Shown here: piece after piece, positions 10,568 through 22,306 of the stretch
Position numbering within the stretch: the stretch's first letter is position 1
Layout of the letters: each line of letters opens with the position of its first letter
From: Gastrolobium villosum
Lineage: Eukaryota > Streptophyta > Magnoliopsida > Fabales > Fabaceae
Direction: 5' to 3'
Length of the DNA stretch: 64,000 bases
NCBI GenBank assembly: GCA_032173675.1
Contig: JAVKPL010005873.1
Coordinates: 178,972 to 242,971 of the forward strand
Program-made: the position numbers and the translations under genes
The notes under the pieces: generated by a model
The model's database searches: none
What the model was told of the DNA's origin: nothing
What the model saw: the letters and a program-made list of their open reading frames with translations, nothing else

Positions 10568-13160
10568 TTACAGTTGGGCCAACAACTTATGAATCAATAG
10601 CTCATTGCCAATCGGGTACCAATGTGAAGCATATACTTTAGAAATGGTTGGGATGGAGAATACAGGGTCCACATAATCATAGTGATTCAACTTTTCTACC
10701 TTACAAACTGCTAAGACATAGCTGCAGGGATACGTTCTTGCTGTGAACCTGCCACATTGACATTTGTGATTAATCAAGTCCACTCTCATGGTGTCACCAA
10801 CATCATGTGTAGATTGATTATATGCATCATCAACCTCAAACAAAAGTAGATCACTATCATAAATCCTCACACGGTCTGTTCATGGAAATTCATTATTATT
10901 TTGCAAGGCTTCCTCAACCTTCTTTGAATTTCTCCAACCTTGTGCCTTATCTTTCTAGATCACATCACGTCTCTTGACGAATGCTTAATAAGTTTACTAC
11001 ATGTCATCTTGACTAATGCTGTTATCGACAGATTACATGCTCCCCGGAGGACCTATTCACACACTCAGATAGGTTAGTCGTCATGTGACCAAACCTGCGT
11101 CCTGCCTTATCATAAGACTTGCACCATTGCTCTTTTGGAATCTCATCCAACCACGAAGCAACTTCTAGATTGTTGTCGATAAATTCCTTAAATCTCATGT
11201 CAAAATGAATCTTTGAACTCGTGTACCCTGCAAATCAAAGAGGTGAAATTCAATAGGTAATTTAACATACAAAAAAGAAGAAGATGAATGATAATATATA
11301 TATTAATAGAGTTCAGCTTATACATAGCTTCATCAACGTTTTCTTCAATTCCACTTTCCTAAACCTGGTATTAAAGTTGCTTCCGATGTGACGTAGACAA
11401 AATACATGATAGGCATATGGAGGCTGCCAACCAGCGTGATCTCTGATCGCCATTATGATGCTTCGGTGACGATCGGATATTAGACAAATACCTTGCCTAT
11501 GTGTCACATGAAAGCATATAAGGCTAAGAACCCACAACCAATCTTCAAACTTCTTACCTGGAGGAACAACAACAAAGGCAATAGGTAGCAGATATCCATC
11601 TCCATCTTGTGACGTTGCAATCAAAAAAGTTCCTTTGTTTTTCCCATACAGATGAGTGCAGTCAATTTCAAGTATTGACTTACAGTAATTGAATTCCTCA
11701 ATGCACTGGTGAAATGTCCAAAACACTCTATGAAAGATGGCTTTGTCCATATAAACCCTATGTTTGTCAAAATATTCATGCGTATCAAGCTTGAACATAG
11801 AACCCACATTCATCTGCGTTATATACGTCAACCAATTGGGCAAGAATGCATAATATTTCTCCCAGTCACCATATAACTTCACAATGGCCTTCATTTTTGC
11901 CTTCCTGTACATTATTTTGTATCCATATATGTGTTTTTGTATCCTCTCTTGTATCAGAGATGGTTTTAAAGCTGAATCTTCCTTTAACATACCTATAAAA
12001 AAGTGCAAGTTTAAAATATTGTCAATAACCATTTTTCATTAAATAAATAACATAAACATAACAACTTTGATAATAACACATCGTACAATACATAATCATA
12101 ATGGCTGCACAAATAACCTCTGAATTCAATTGTCTATGATCTTGTGCAAGACCCTGATTTAGGAAGGTGTGATCTTGGACCCACTTACAGACCACCCAAT
12201 TATTTCCTTTCTTGGACTTGATTTATCTCATATACTAGCGACAACTGTCAGCATGGTTTTGACACTTTATAACAAATCTACGCTCATCGCTTTTTTCGAC
12301 TATGACTATCCTATGACCCTTCATACAGTGTAATTTAACAGCATGTTGCATTTCAGATTTGGAGCCAAACTCCTGTTGCACAAATAACGGATCCCTTAAT
12401 TTCTAACCTCCGTGCAAGTCATCGTCATCATAGAGGATCTCCAACTCGTCATTAAGGTGCACTCAATTAATGAATGAATAATGCTGGCTTCATTCCAAAA
12501 TGGCTCTACCTCAGTCCCTACATCTAAAGCATGATTATTATTGTCGGAAGCAATACCAACGCAAATATCAAATGTTCAATACAAATTAAAATTTAATAAC
12601 TTACCACTACTAACTGGGTCAACATGAAGTGGTGACATGGCTAAGGAACCCAGGCTTACCACATTCGTATAAGCGTCAAAATTTCCCTCTACGTCAATAT
12701 CCAACGATCACCTTCTGGAATAACATTTTCAGGTTCTTCCTCCTCTTCATTGTCCACATCCTCCTTCTCCTATACTCCTCTTAACACTTGAGCGGGTGCA
12801 AATAAACCGACAACTGTATCTTCTGGACCAAAACACTGTGGAGTGCTTCTATCCGTCAGTAAAGATGAAGACTGATATATATCTCAATAAGTTTTAATAT
12901 TTTCCACTCAACAAATGCATCTATGATAAATTTCACATCTTCATCATCATTGATATCGTTACCAATGTAGTATATTGTATCCATATCAACTACAGTCTCT
13001 AACCTGGTTATCATACGCTGAATTGATTGGTTGTCTTGTAGCCCCAATTTTTGATGAATTATCTCCTTCAGTTCATTGTATGTAGTGCCTACTTTGATTT
13101 TTATTATTTTTGTTTTTCCTTCAAATCAGATACCATTGGGACCTTCAAATTGCCTCCCAT
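10568..13160 (-). pseudogene. MuDR/MULE transposase, decayed
   Basis: The minus-strand order of domains is that of plant MULE transposases. A PB1-like N-terminus lies about 13160-12850 (starts MGGNLKVPMVSDL). A MuDR plant domain lies about 12390-12220 (EFGSKSEMQHAVKLHCMKGH, then VIKCQNHADSC) and has in-frame stops. The catalytic DDE region is 12032-11313 (IDCTHLYGKNKGTFLIATSQ and ISDRHRSIIMAI carry the two Asp). A SWIM zinc-finger region is 10870-10568 (CQCGRFTARTYPCSYVLAVC). The last ligand of the CxCx(n)CxH finger, normally His, is Tyr here. Stops and frame breaks between the blocks make it non-functional as read. The protein would cut and move Mutator-like elements; this copy probably belonged to an element spanning about 9.7-13.7 kb. 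Confidence 0.82.
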
Positions 13161-15587
13161 TGTGGTAAATAACTTTAGGATACGTGCCTGAACTTGAACT
13201 TATCTTTCACATGAAAATTAGATCTAGGGTTTGGGGTTGGGGTTTGTTCGGATTTTTGAGAAAAATAGGAATATGTAGGTGTAATGCCAATGATTTCACA
13301 AGATAAATCCTTTTGAGATGGTGGGATGAAATACAATCTTGATGGTTGAGAATAGAGATGAGAAAATAGAGATATTTAGGGGTACAAAACATGTAAATGG
13401 TCAAAGAGGTCAAAACCCACTGATATTAGGGTTTTTGACCGATGAATACCCGGGTAACTGGGTGTGTACCCAGGTGAATTATTGCATACTTGGGTATTTG
13501 GGTAAATAACTGGGTAGAAACTCATATTACGTAAGAACACTAATAATCCTCGAAATATACCGGGGGAATTGGATTAGCACTCGGGTAAATAAGTGGTCAA
13601 CGGTCAAACATGCGCATATTTGTGTTATGTTATGCTGAATACGTCAAATTTTTTGAATAGTTTATGAATGGGGAAAATGGTAATTTATTATTAATTAAAG
13701 GATATAATGGTCAAAAAGCCAAATTGATAGTGATAGGCTGATAGCACGTATATGACGTTTACATCCTAATTGTAATGGATAGTTTACAAAGGAATTGTAA
13801 TATCTACAGTTATATTGATGCAATCAAATTGATATATTGGGTCATTTTATGGGAAATTTTTTTAATAGTTCGGTACACTTGTTTACTAATATGGATAATT
13901 TTATTTTTTTCATTTTAACCTTCGTTTTAGTCAGTGTAGATACACCCATTGTATCGAAAGTTTGCTCCATTTTATGATGTTATGAAGGTGTTACTGCACT
14001 CGAGGCTCAATAATGTCACTCGGAACTATAGAGAATATATGATAAGAACTGTTGCAACTAGTCTTCAGCAAAAATTATTGATTAATAATCTAAATTTTAT
14101 CATCAAGCTTAAATCTATCAAACACAAATTATACTATGTTATTGTGGTTAAGCAACATATTTCAACTTATTTTAATATAGAGATTAATGTTTTTTATGTT
14201 AGTAGAAAATAAATTTTATCTCCCACATAAACATAAAAGTATGTGGGATCCATATTTTTTTTCTCTCTTCTCCTCATATGACACCCACATAATTTTATAT
14301 ATGTGTAGGAGATAAAATTATCTCCTATAACATGAGAAACATTAATTCCTTTAAAATATATTCCATTAAGAAATTGAGGCCTATGGGCAGAGTATAATTT
14401 TGCTGACAGATTATGGCAAAGCGTTTTTTTAAAAAAACTTCAAGGTGATGAGTACAATTTAGTAAAAGAACATTATATATTAGAAGTGTAAACACTTGAG
14501 TAGCGAATAGGATACTTAATTCAGCTATAGAAAGTATTTCCCTTATTGATGGTAATAGTGCAATTAGTTATATCATTGACTCCACCTACTAGTTATCATG
14601 AGGGAAAATGTTTTCATTTAACCGTTCAAAGTTTCCACCAATCCACATAATGTGCTGATTAGGATAGATTACCTCAATAGGCTATATTAATTCTATAAAT
14701 TATATCATTTTTTTATACAATAGTAACATATTCGAAATCTCATCTATACTAACAAACCCTCACAATTTAACTCACCCTTAGTGACTTTAAAATTCATCAA
14801 ATTTTATGTAAAACAATCCAATTTAATACACTTGTAGTCAACCGCAGATACAAATTAACTTAGAAAACCAGACTTCATATTATTCTTTCATTGGTTCATT
14901 GCAGAAATAACTCAACTTTGCTGCATCAGGCTTGCATTGAGTGAGCAGAGAGGACAATTGTACAGACTTATCCGTGATTCCGTACAATTAGTCCCACTGC
15001 TTGTTTCATATGATATTTAATTAATCACTTCTAATACAGATGTTTATCCATATTTACCTGTCCATTCACACTTCCACTCCATTTCTCTGCAACGTTGAAA
15101 AATGCTTAGAGGGAACGAAAATGTAAACAGTTCTCATGATTCGTTCTCATCCACTTCTTTAATTTAATCAAATTTTCCAAATATAACAGACAAGTTAACA
15201 TACTTAAAGCCAAAAGCAACTTGCCCTAACAATAATGATGATGATAATAAAAGAAAGAAAGAAAAAGCTGGCCCTATGATGATACCTCATTACTCTTCAA
15301 GGAAAACATATATTACAGACTAGGAAGAACAGAAAAAAAGGAAAACGTACATCACAGTTATTTTAGTATCCAAAAGTGAACAAGGTTTCAGTTGAACTAC
15401 ATAACGCAGTAAACATAAAGGAGCGGTGTGTAGAGAACCATTGTGCATATTTATTGCAACACCTTCTTTTCATAGCATCAGATAATCTCAATACATAACC
15501 TTGACGCTACCACAGATGAACCCGCAATCCCAGTGCACTCTTCACTTTGTTTCTTATGATACAATCAGCGACAGCCTTGCTAAGATT
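13161..15587. other. Intergenic; 3' flank of the COX23-like gene at its right end
   Basis: 13440-13600 is rich in GGGTA/TACCC motifs and may be the far end of the decayed MULE. 13949-14212 is open on the plus strand but has no recognisable product. 14320-15250 shows nothing. The last few hundred bases before 15588 should be the 3' UTR of the COX23-like gene. Confidence 0.35.
14212..14319. repeat. Short inverted-repeat element (MITE-like)
   Basis: ATTTTATCTCCCACATA near 14213 is mirrored by TATGTGTAGGAGATAAAAT near 14300-14318. The total length of about 108 bp and lack of coding capacity suggest a small MITE. The target duplication is not resolved. Confidence 0.45.
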
Positions 15588-15635
15588 TCATGAGAAGAAG
15601 GACCGATTTTTATTACGTTCCAATCGTGCTTCCCT
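15588..15635 (-). CDS. COX23: COX23-like gene, exon 3
   Basis: The terminal exon of 15 codons plus stop gives the basic tail REARLERNKNRSFFS. The acceptor is TTTTAACAG|AGGGAAG. Confidence 0.85.
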   Translation of the reverse strand, partial: REARLERNKNRSFFS

Positions 15636-18600
15636 CTGTTAAAACAAAGAGAAGGAATTATCAACCAGCATGGTTAATTAATATGCAGTCTTTGTTTATA
15701 TTATATAAGCTGGTAAATTCTAATCAGCATAATTTGCAAAACCATATTTGACAGTCAAAACATTTCATGCAGCATTTTCGAGAAATGGTATTACAATAGG
15801 AGATAATTCTCAAAATAATATTTGATTTGAGACAAATGGAACCCAAATCTATTAACACTGACTTTATTACATCAACGAAGGCATAGCCTCTTTCTACAAA
15901 CACTAATTGCAGAACAGATACCAAAAGTGTAATGCCTGGCCGCTCCAAGCATCAATGACTATCCCCACGCACTAACACGAGACTTTTCAGCGTGCTTTAT
16001 CCTCACTCGCAAACTTATCGGGTCCCAGGAGGTAACCCGTCCCAGAATTACTGCAAGTCAAGCACGTTTAACTATGGAGTTCTTCTGTTTTGGGCTACCG
16101 AAAAGTAGATGCATCTTGTTAGTATTGGTAGTACCAATTAATTCTTATAAGCTATCATCAACTGTACTGTCCTATACCAGCACAGTCTCTGAAATACCTC
16201 TCTTTCGGGTGTTGATTTGATTCATTCATGTATCCCCGCCATTGGAAGCCTGCCAGGAGCCGCTCCTTGTTTGTGCCCTTGTGCACCATGCCCTTGCGCA
16301 CCAGCAATCACTCCCCGCCCTCATCAGCGCTCGGGATGTTACAAAAAGTTCCTAGCTCACCCTTAGAATCAACGGACCTAAGCTCCAAGAGATTCTCAAT
16401 GCCCCACTAACAAAAATGCTTAATTCATGCTTGCCTCACTCCACAAATTTGCCCTCCTTTTATCCCTTTTCCCAAGAATATTCTAGAAGAATTCCCTAAC
16501 TAACTAACCACTCACTCACTCACTCATTTTCTTTCAAGCCCATCAATACTCCCCCTTCAAAACTCACCTTGTCCTTAAGGTGAAGAAAGAGGACAAGTAA
16601 TGTAAAAGAACTTCCACCTAAGTCCCCCATTGTTTGAAGCATCTTGACCCTCTCCCTTCATTGAGTTCTTGCAAACATCTCAGAGGCAGTTCAGACTGAT
16701 ATTTCTCTTTCAACTTTAGGCTCTGCACACTGTGACAGTCCCCCACTTCTACCAAAATTTCTTCCCAGCTCCCACTGGTAACTACAGTGACTCCGCCACC
16801 TCGTTTTCCAAAAATATGTGAGAAGTCCCTATATCTATGAGTAACACCAGCCTTCGTCCTCTAACTCATCTCTATAACTTCAGGGATCGATTAGACGTTA
16901 TACTCACGACACTGTGGACACCTAGCAGTAGCGGAGCATCCTTTACGCCCTCACCTTCTTCGTCGAATGTTCCTTCTCCGTTAGACACTGTGTTCCCCTC
17001 GCCCAAAAGCATTACATTCAGCTGTTGGTTCTAACACACGTGATACGGAGAGAACGGCACGTCGTTGCATCTGAAGCACAGGTTTTGTCTTCATCGAACA
17101 TTGAGCTCTTCTTGCATTAATCATTTAAATCGTGATGCTCGCAACCTTTCTACACCGCTGTTGGTGGTTGTGGCTCCACCTATGGTTGTCTGCCCTATCA
17201 TGTCATTCTGACCCCCAATTCCACGATTAGGGTGTGTTCCCCCTCCACTAGCTACTGAAGGCAAATTTGGGCTGGTTTGACTATTGGCACTTTGGCTTAC
17301 CGTATTGGGCCCAACTCGCGTAGTGGAAACATTAAGTGGCAAGTCGACCCATAAATCCATTACCTGCTCCTGCCTGGTTTCCCACAAAACCCACTACAGC
17401 TCCCACACGACCCAATACCATTTCACGTTCTTCCACCATCAGCTCTAAAGCCATCATCTTATTCATGGAGACACAACCTAGATTGACCTGGCCATGGAGA
17501 TGCAACTTCATCTTTTCTCCATCTTCTTTCTCTTCTTCTCTGTCGTCGTCTTCTTTATCATCTTCCTTTTCTTTGATTTCTTTTGCTTCTTCTTCTTCCG
17601 CATCTTTTTCTCCCCCTTCTACCTCATCATCTTCTTCTTTAATTGTTTCTTTTTCTTCTCCTTCGTTGATTTCTTCTTCTACTTCTTCGATCTCTTCTTT
17701 TTCTTCTTCAATTCTTTTTCCAACTGAATATTATGCTAAAGACTGTGCATCTTCTGGATTTCAAATCTCGATGTCCTTGTAAGAACCCGCACCGCTAATT
17801 AAGGTGATTAATGAATTAATTATGATAATTAGGAAATGATTCCATAATTGACCTTAATAATGATTATTTGGTTTAAATAATTATAGTAAGTGAGTTAAAA
17901 TGCTGAAAGTCGCTTTTCGGAAGAAAATTGCAGATACCGGTTCTGCTACCCGGTATAAATGAGTACCGGAAAAGTATCCCGGAAAATTATAACGAGTGCA
18001 TGATAATTACTAGAATATTATGTAGGACTTGTAAAACAAGTTTCAAGTCAAAATAATGTGATCTGATGCCAGAACTGATACTGGCTATGGAAAAGCGCGT
18101 ACCGGAAAGGTGCTCCAAAAAATAAAATAAAAATATGAAAAATCTTAGAAAAATGTGTAGGTTTAGATTCCAAAGTTTGGGACCAAGATCTTTTGCGTTG
18201 CTATTAACGTTAATACTGCGCGTTAAGTGACCAATTGCCTATTTATATGCACACTAAGGGCACAAAACCCTAGGTTGCATTTTTCTCTTACGTGAGTGTG
18301 AGGGGCTGAATAGTTGAGGGGCTGTTTTCTAAGTGTGAAACACTGTTTCATTGGTCTTTCACTCTTTCATGATCAAAGTTGACACATTTGGCTTTGATTC
18401 TTCACCTTCCTTTCCTCTAAGCACCATAGTTGTGTGTGGCCGAGGTTTTTGTGTGTGGAGAGTCTTGCATTCTGAGTTTGATTACTGTTAGAGGGGTGTT
18501 GAGGGGCTGAGTTGTGTTGAGTGAGAGTTGTGAGCTTCTCCTTGGGTGAAGGAGCTCTCCAAGAAGCCATCTTTGTGAAGAAAAGAACCATCTTGGTGTG

Positions 18601-21600
18601 CAATTTTCGTGCACAGTGTTGTGGCTGACTTAGGAGCTGTGGTGTGAGCTCCAAGAGCATCATCTACCTTTGCCTTTGGTTGGTGGTATGATCATCAACT
18701 TTGAACTTGTGTTTAGATGCTTAAAAATGGAACCTTGATGCATGTATTTAACTAAGTTGATAACTTAAGGGTGGGGAAGGTTAAACACAACTAGAAATGC
18801 ATGTTTAAGTGTCTTTAATCGGTTAAAAGTTGGACCTTTGGACTGGATATTCACGAAATGCAGAAACTGCATTCTGTCGTGAGATATCCGGATATTTGTC
18901 GAACAGATATCCGGATATCGATATCTGGATATGGTATCCGGATATTCATATCCGGATATGGGACCTGGATATCCGGATATGGTATATCCGGATATGGTCA
19001 GTGTGATATCCGGATATTGCATATCCAGATATGCATTTTGTAATATCCGGATATTCTGGGATTTTGAAGAACAGTAGCTGTGTTGTGTGAACAGTAAGCT
19101 ATTGGGGGTTTGTGGACCCTAGATTAAGGAAGTTGAACTTCTGTAATTAATGAACTAAGTCAGAATCATGTGATTAAGGGCTTATGGCTTTGTTGGAAGC
19201 CTTAAGACGTAAAACGTAAAGGAAAAGCGTAATCTTTAAGTTGTATGCTTGTGATGCATAATTAATGATATATTATTGGTCCATAACAGATTGTGATACT
19301 GCTGTGTTTGGACTTGAGAGTGGTTGGACTCTTGGCTTGGATAGTTAGCTTGCAAGGTAAGCTTTCGTGTCCTCGGTTTAGCCATGTTGTGGTTCCACCA
19401 TGTCCCATGGGGAGATGGTTATATGCATGTTGTGTTACATGCTTTTGATAATTGAGAACGCTGTTGAGCTATTTTATGCAAATGTGCTTTTATGATATGC
19501 AATGTGGTGTCCACCTATACGGTAAGTCTGAGTATGTAGTACATACGATAAGGTGAGGCTATGGGTGAGGTGCAAGCGGTGTTCCTTGTACTCATGTGGG
19601 TTTAGACGTATTCCTACATTTCTCTGGCCAGTAGATTGTATAAACACACATGGCACGAATATCTGTTGCACTGCATAGTTTTGGAACTAATATTGTAAAT
19701 ATTGCTTTTGAACTTATATTGCACATGTAAGTGAACTTGGAGTGGAAGATCCTTGAGGACCCCTTGTCTTACTGAGATTTCTTGTTTAGAGATCTCACCC
19801 CACGTTTGGGGACACTTATTTCAGGTTCAGGTAATGTTGAGGGCTCACAGGTGGCAGGAGGCCAGAGCTGAGTTAGATATTATTGTGATATGCTGACATG
19901 CTGGATGTTGACTGCTGTTATGTTTTTCCGCTTTGATTATGATATTATCTGCTGAGACTGATATTGAGCTTTATTGTCTATTTGGTGAGCATGGGGTTTG
20001 TCCATGCCACATAGATTTGAGTATGCTCTCTTTTAGTTAAAGTTGTATTAAAGTATCAGGATTTTGGTCCAGGCTATGTGTTGTAGTCCTGTGACTTAGA
20101 TACTCACTTATTATTTATATATGAGGTATTTCAGTTAGTTGTCTTGCAATTTACATACAGGCAGTATTTTATGAAATTGATTAAGTAATCAAGTTCGCTA
20201 AGGTTAATGACGTCATAATTGAATTAAAGAAAAAGTTATTCCGCAAATTTATTAAGCGTGGCTTAATACGATAGTATGATAATAATCCGGGTTAACACGG
20301 GCTGTTACAGTCCTCATCTTCTCTATTGCCTCATCTATAACCTTCACCATTTTTATCAACATTTCCTTGAGCTCTGAATTGTTGATTCCTCCCATGGTCG
20401 TCATTTCTTCACAAATTTGGACCAGAAGCACCTCCGAATCGTAGATGCTCTGATACCAAATTGATGGAACCCAAATCTATAACACTGACTTTATTGCACT
20501 TGAATGTAAAATAATATGTTGTGTATTGATCTAATTCAGAGAGTTACACTATATAGAGACCCTAATGGGCTTAAGTGAAAGGCCCATACCTAATGCAACC
20601 CTAATACAATCAGAATATTTACGGATAAGACTGAATCCAATCATGACTATCATACCTAATCATATCTAATCATATTTAATATTCTAACACTCCCCCTCAA
20701 GCTGGTGTGTATATATTGTGAGCACCAAGCTTGTTACAAATATATTCAACCCGAGGACCTCTAAGAGCTTTAGTGAAGACATCCGCTAGTTGATTAGACG
20801 AGTTGACGAAAGTTGTCTTGATTTCTCCTGACTGAATCTTTTCTCGAATGAAGTGACAATCAATCTCTATATGTTTGGTCCTCTCATGAAAAACAGGATT
20901 AGAGGATATATGTAGCGCAGCTTGATTATCACAGATGAGTGTCATGGGTTGTTTCTGTTCACAAAGATGAAGCTCCTGAATCAACTTCTTTAACCAGATT
21001 AACTCACAGGTAGTATTTGCCATTGCACGATACTCAGCTTCTGCACTAGATCGAGAAACAACAGGTTGTTTCTTGCTTTTCCATGAGATTAAGTTTCATC
21101 CAAAGAAGACACAATAACCGGAAGTAGAGCGTCTATCCGAGGGTAATCCTGCCCAATTAGCATCTGAATAACCACAAATTTCTGTATTTCCCTGATCCGA
21201 ATACAACAAACCTTTTCCTGATGCTCCTTTGATGTATCGGAGGATCCTCACAGCAGCATCCTATTGTGAATCACAAGGGGAATCAAGGAACTGACTAGCC
21301 GTACTAACAACGAAAGAAATATCTGGCCTAGTCACAGTAAGATAATTGAGCTTCCCAATCAGCCTTCGATAACGTCCAGGATCAAGCTCTATCACATTCT
21401 AATTTGTGGGGGGAATATGAGGGGGATTTGAACAGAGAAAAAAGAAAGAAGGAATGCAGATAATGCCAATCACCAAAGGGAGAAGATATCTCTCTTCCTC
21501 TCTCCTCAAAAGCTTATCATCTGATGAATGGCATTCACTCGCTCGAATGTCCGAGTCCTCCCACTGCAGGCTCTCTAGCAGGTCTTACTTTGTTGTTGTG

Positions 21601-22240
21601 ATTCACCATTTGAGGATAGTTGCTTGATCATACTGATCATAGTTTTACCAAACATGTTAATTGAACAGCTATTCTCAAATGGTTACAAAGCTTGATCAGG
21701 CAATCACAGCAACAAAGTTACACCAGCTGAAGAATCTAAGACAAAATGACTACAATGATCAAGTGAGTGAAAACCATTAATTTTGATGTCAATCTTTGGG
21801 AAGGGAGAGGGTGAGAAATCTTGGTGCTCTAGTGAGTAAATGGACACTTGACAGTCAGACAGCTAGCAATGGATATGGCAACTTGTTCGGTCATTAAAGG
21901 GTTTCAATACATGTACTTAAGAACCGGTCAGTATCAAATTTCAGGTAGAGCAACATGGTTCATATGAAACACTTAATTGTCCTAGGATTCATTCCATCAC
22001 TTTCAAATATGCAATGTAAAATGACACAAGGAATAGACAGCGCTGAAATTTCCAGTACCTCCTTTTTCTTACACTCCTTGTAAACATCAAAATGTTCTTG
22101 ACATTTACTCTTATCAGAATTAAATTCTTCTAAACCTGGAAATGTTTAGGAAAAAAAATGTAAGATACACTAATAATTGGCTGAATAGCAGAAGGACAAT
22201 GATTAGTTACAAGCCCTTCTCTTACTTCCCAAGCAATAGC

Positions 22241-22306
<66 letters not shown>

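Larger units (their letters stand above)
15835..16545 (-). repeat. 3' LTR of the deleted gypsy element, split by a Cassandra-like LTR
   Basis: The minus strand starts TGATGGGCTTGAAAG at 16545, directly after the polypurine tract, and ends GATTTGGGTTCCATT near 15835. That end matches the 5' LTR end at 20462-20500. Removing the inserted LTR and one TSD copy leaves about 290 bp. The terminal CA is mutated. Confidence 0.65.
15835..20500 (-). mobile_element. Deleted Ty3/gypsy element (gag/protease remnant), host of three later insertions
   Basis: On the minus strand the order is: the end of a 5' LTR (GATTTGGGTTCCATCA) at about 20500-20462, a tRNA-iMet primer-binding site at 20458-20447, a gag-like start (MTTMGGINNSELKEM) near 20400, a Glu-rich stretch near 17700-17500, a damaged zinc knuckle (CFRCNDVPFSPYHVC) near 17080, a damaged protease motif near 16810, a polypurine tract (GAAGGGGGAGTAT) at about 16546-16560, and a 3' LTR. 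RT, RNase H and integrase are absent, so this is a deletion derivative. Frameshifts and stops are frequent. Without the insertions the internal region is about 1.4 kb. The later insertions are at 15928-16343, 17778-20309 and from 20501 rightward. Confidence 0.7.
15636..22058 (-). other. COX23-like intron 2 (6.4 kb), nested transposons
   Basis: The donor GTACTG is at 22058 and the acceptor AACAG at 15640-15636. The intron holds a deleted gypsy element (15835 to about 20500), a Cassandra-like LTR, a 2.5-kb solo LTR and a copia remnant. 21403-22058 has no recognised element. Confidence 0.8.

Noticed and set aside
16017..16090. Genuine 5S rRNA gene
   Set aside because: It lies inside an LTR with exact target duplications and has several substitutions; it is part of a Cassandra-like element.
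17336..17782. 148-codon Ser-rich plus-strand frame
   Set aside because: It is antisense to the Glu-rich gag remnant of the minus-strand gypsy element and its last bases run into the solo LTR.
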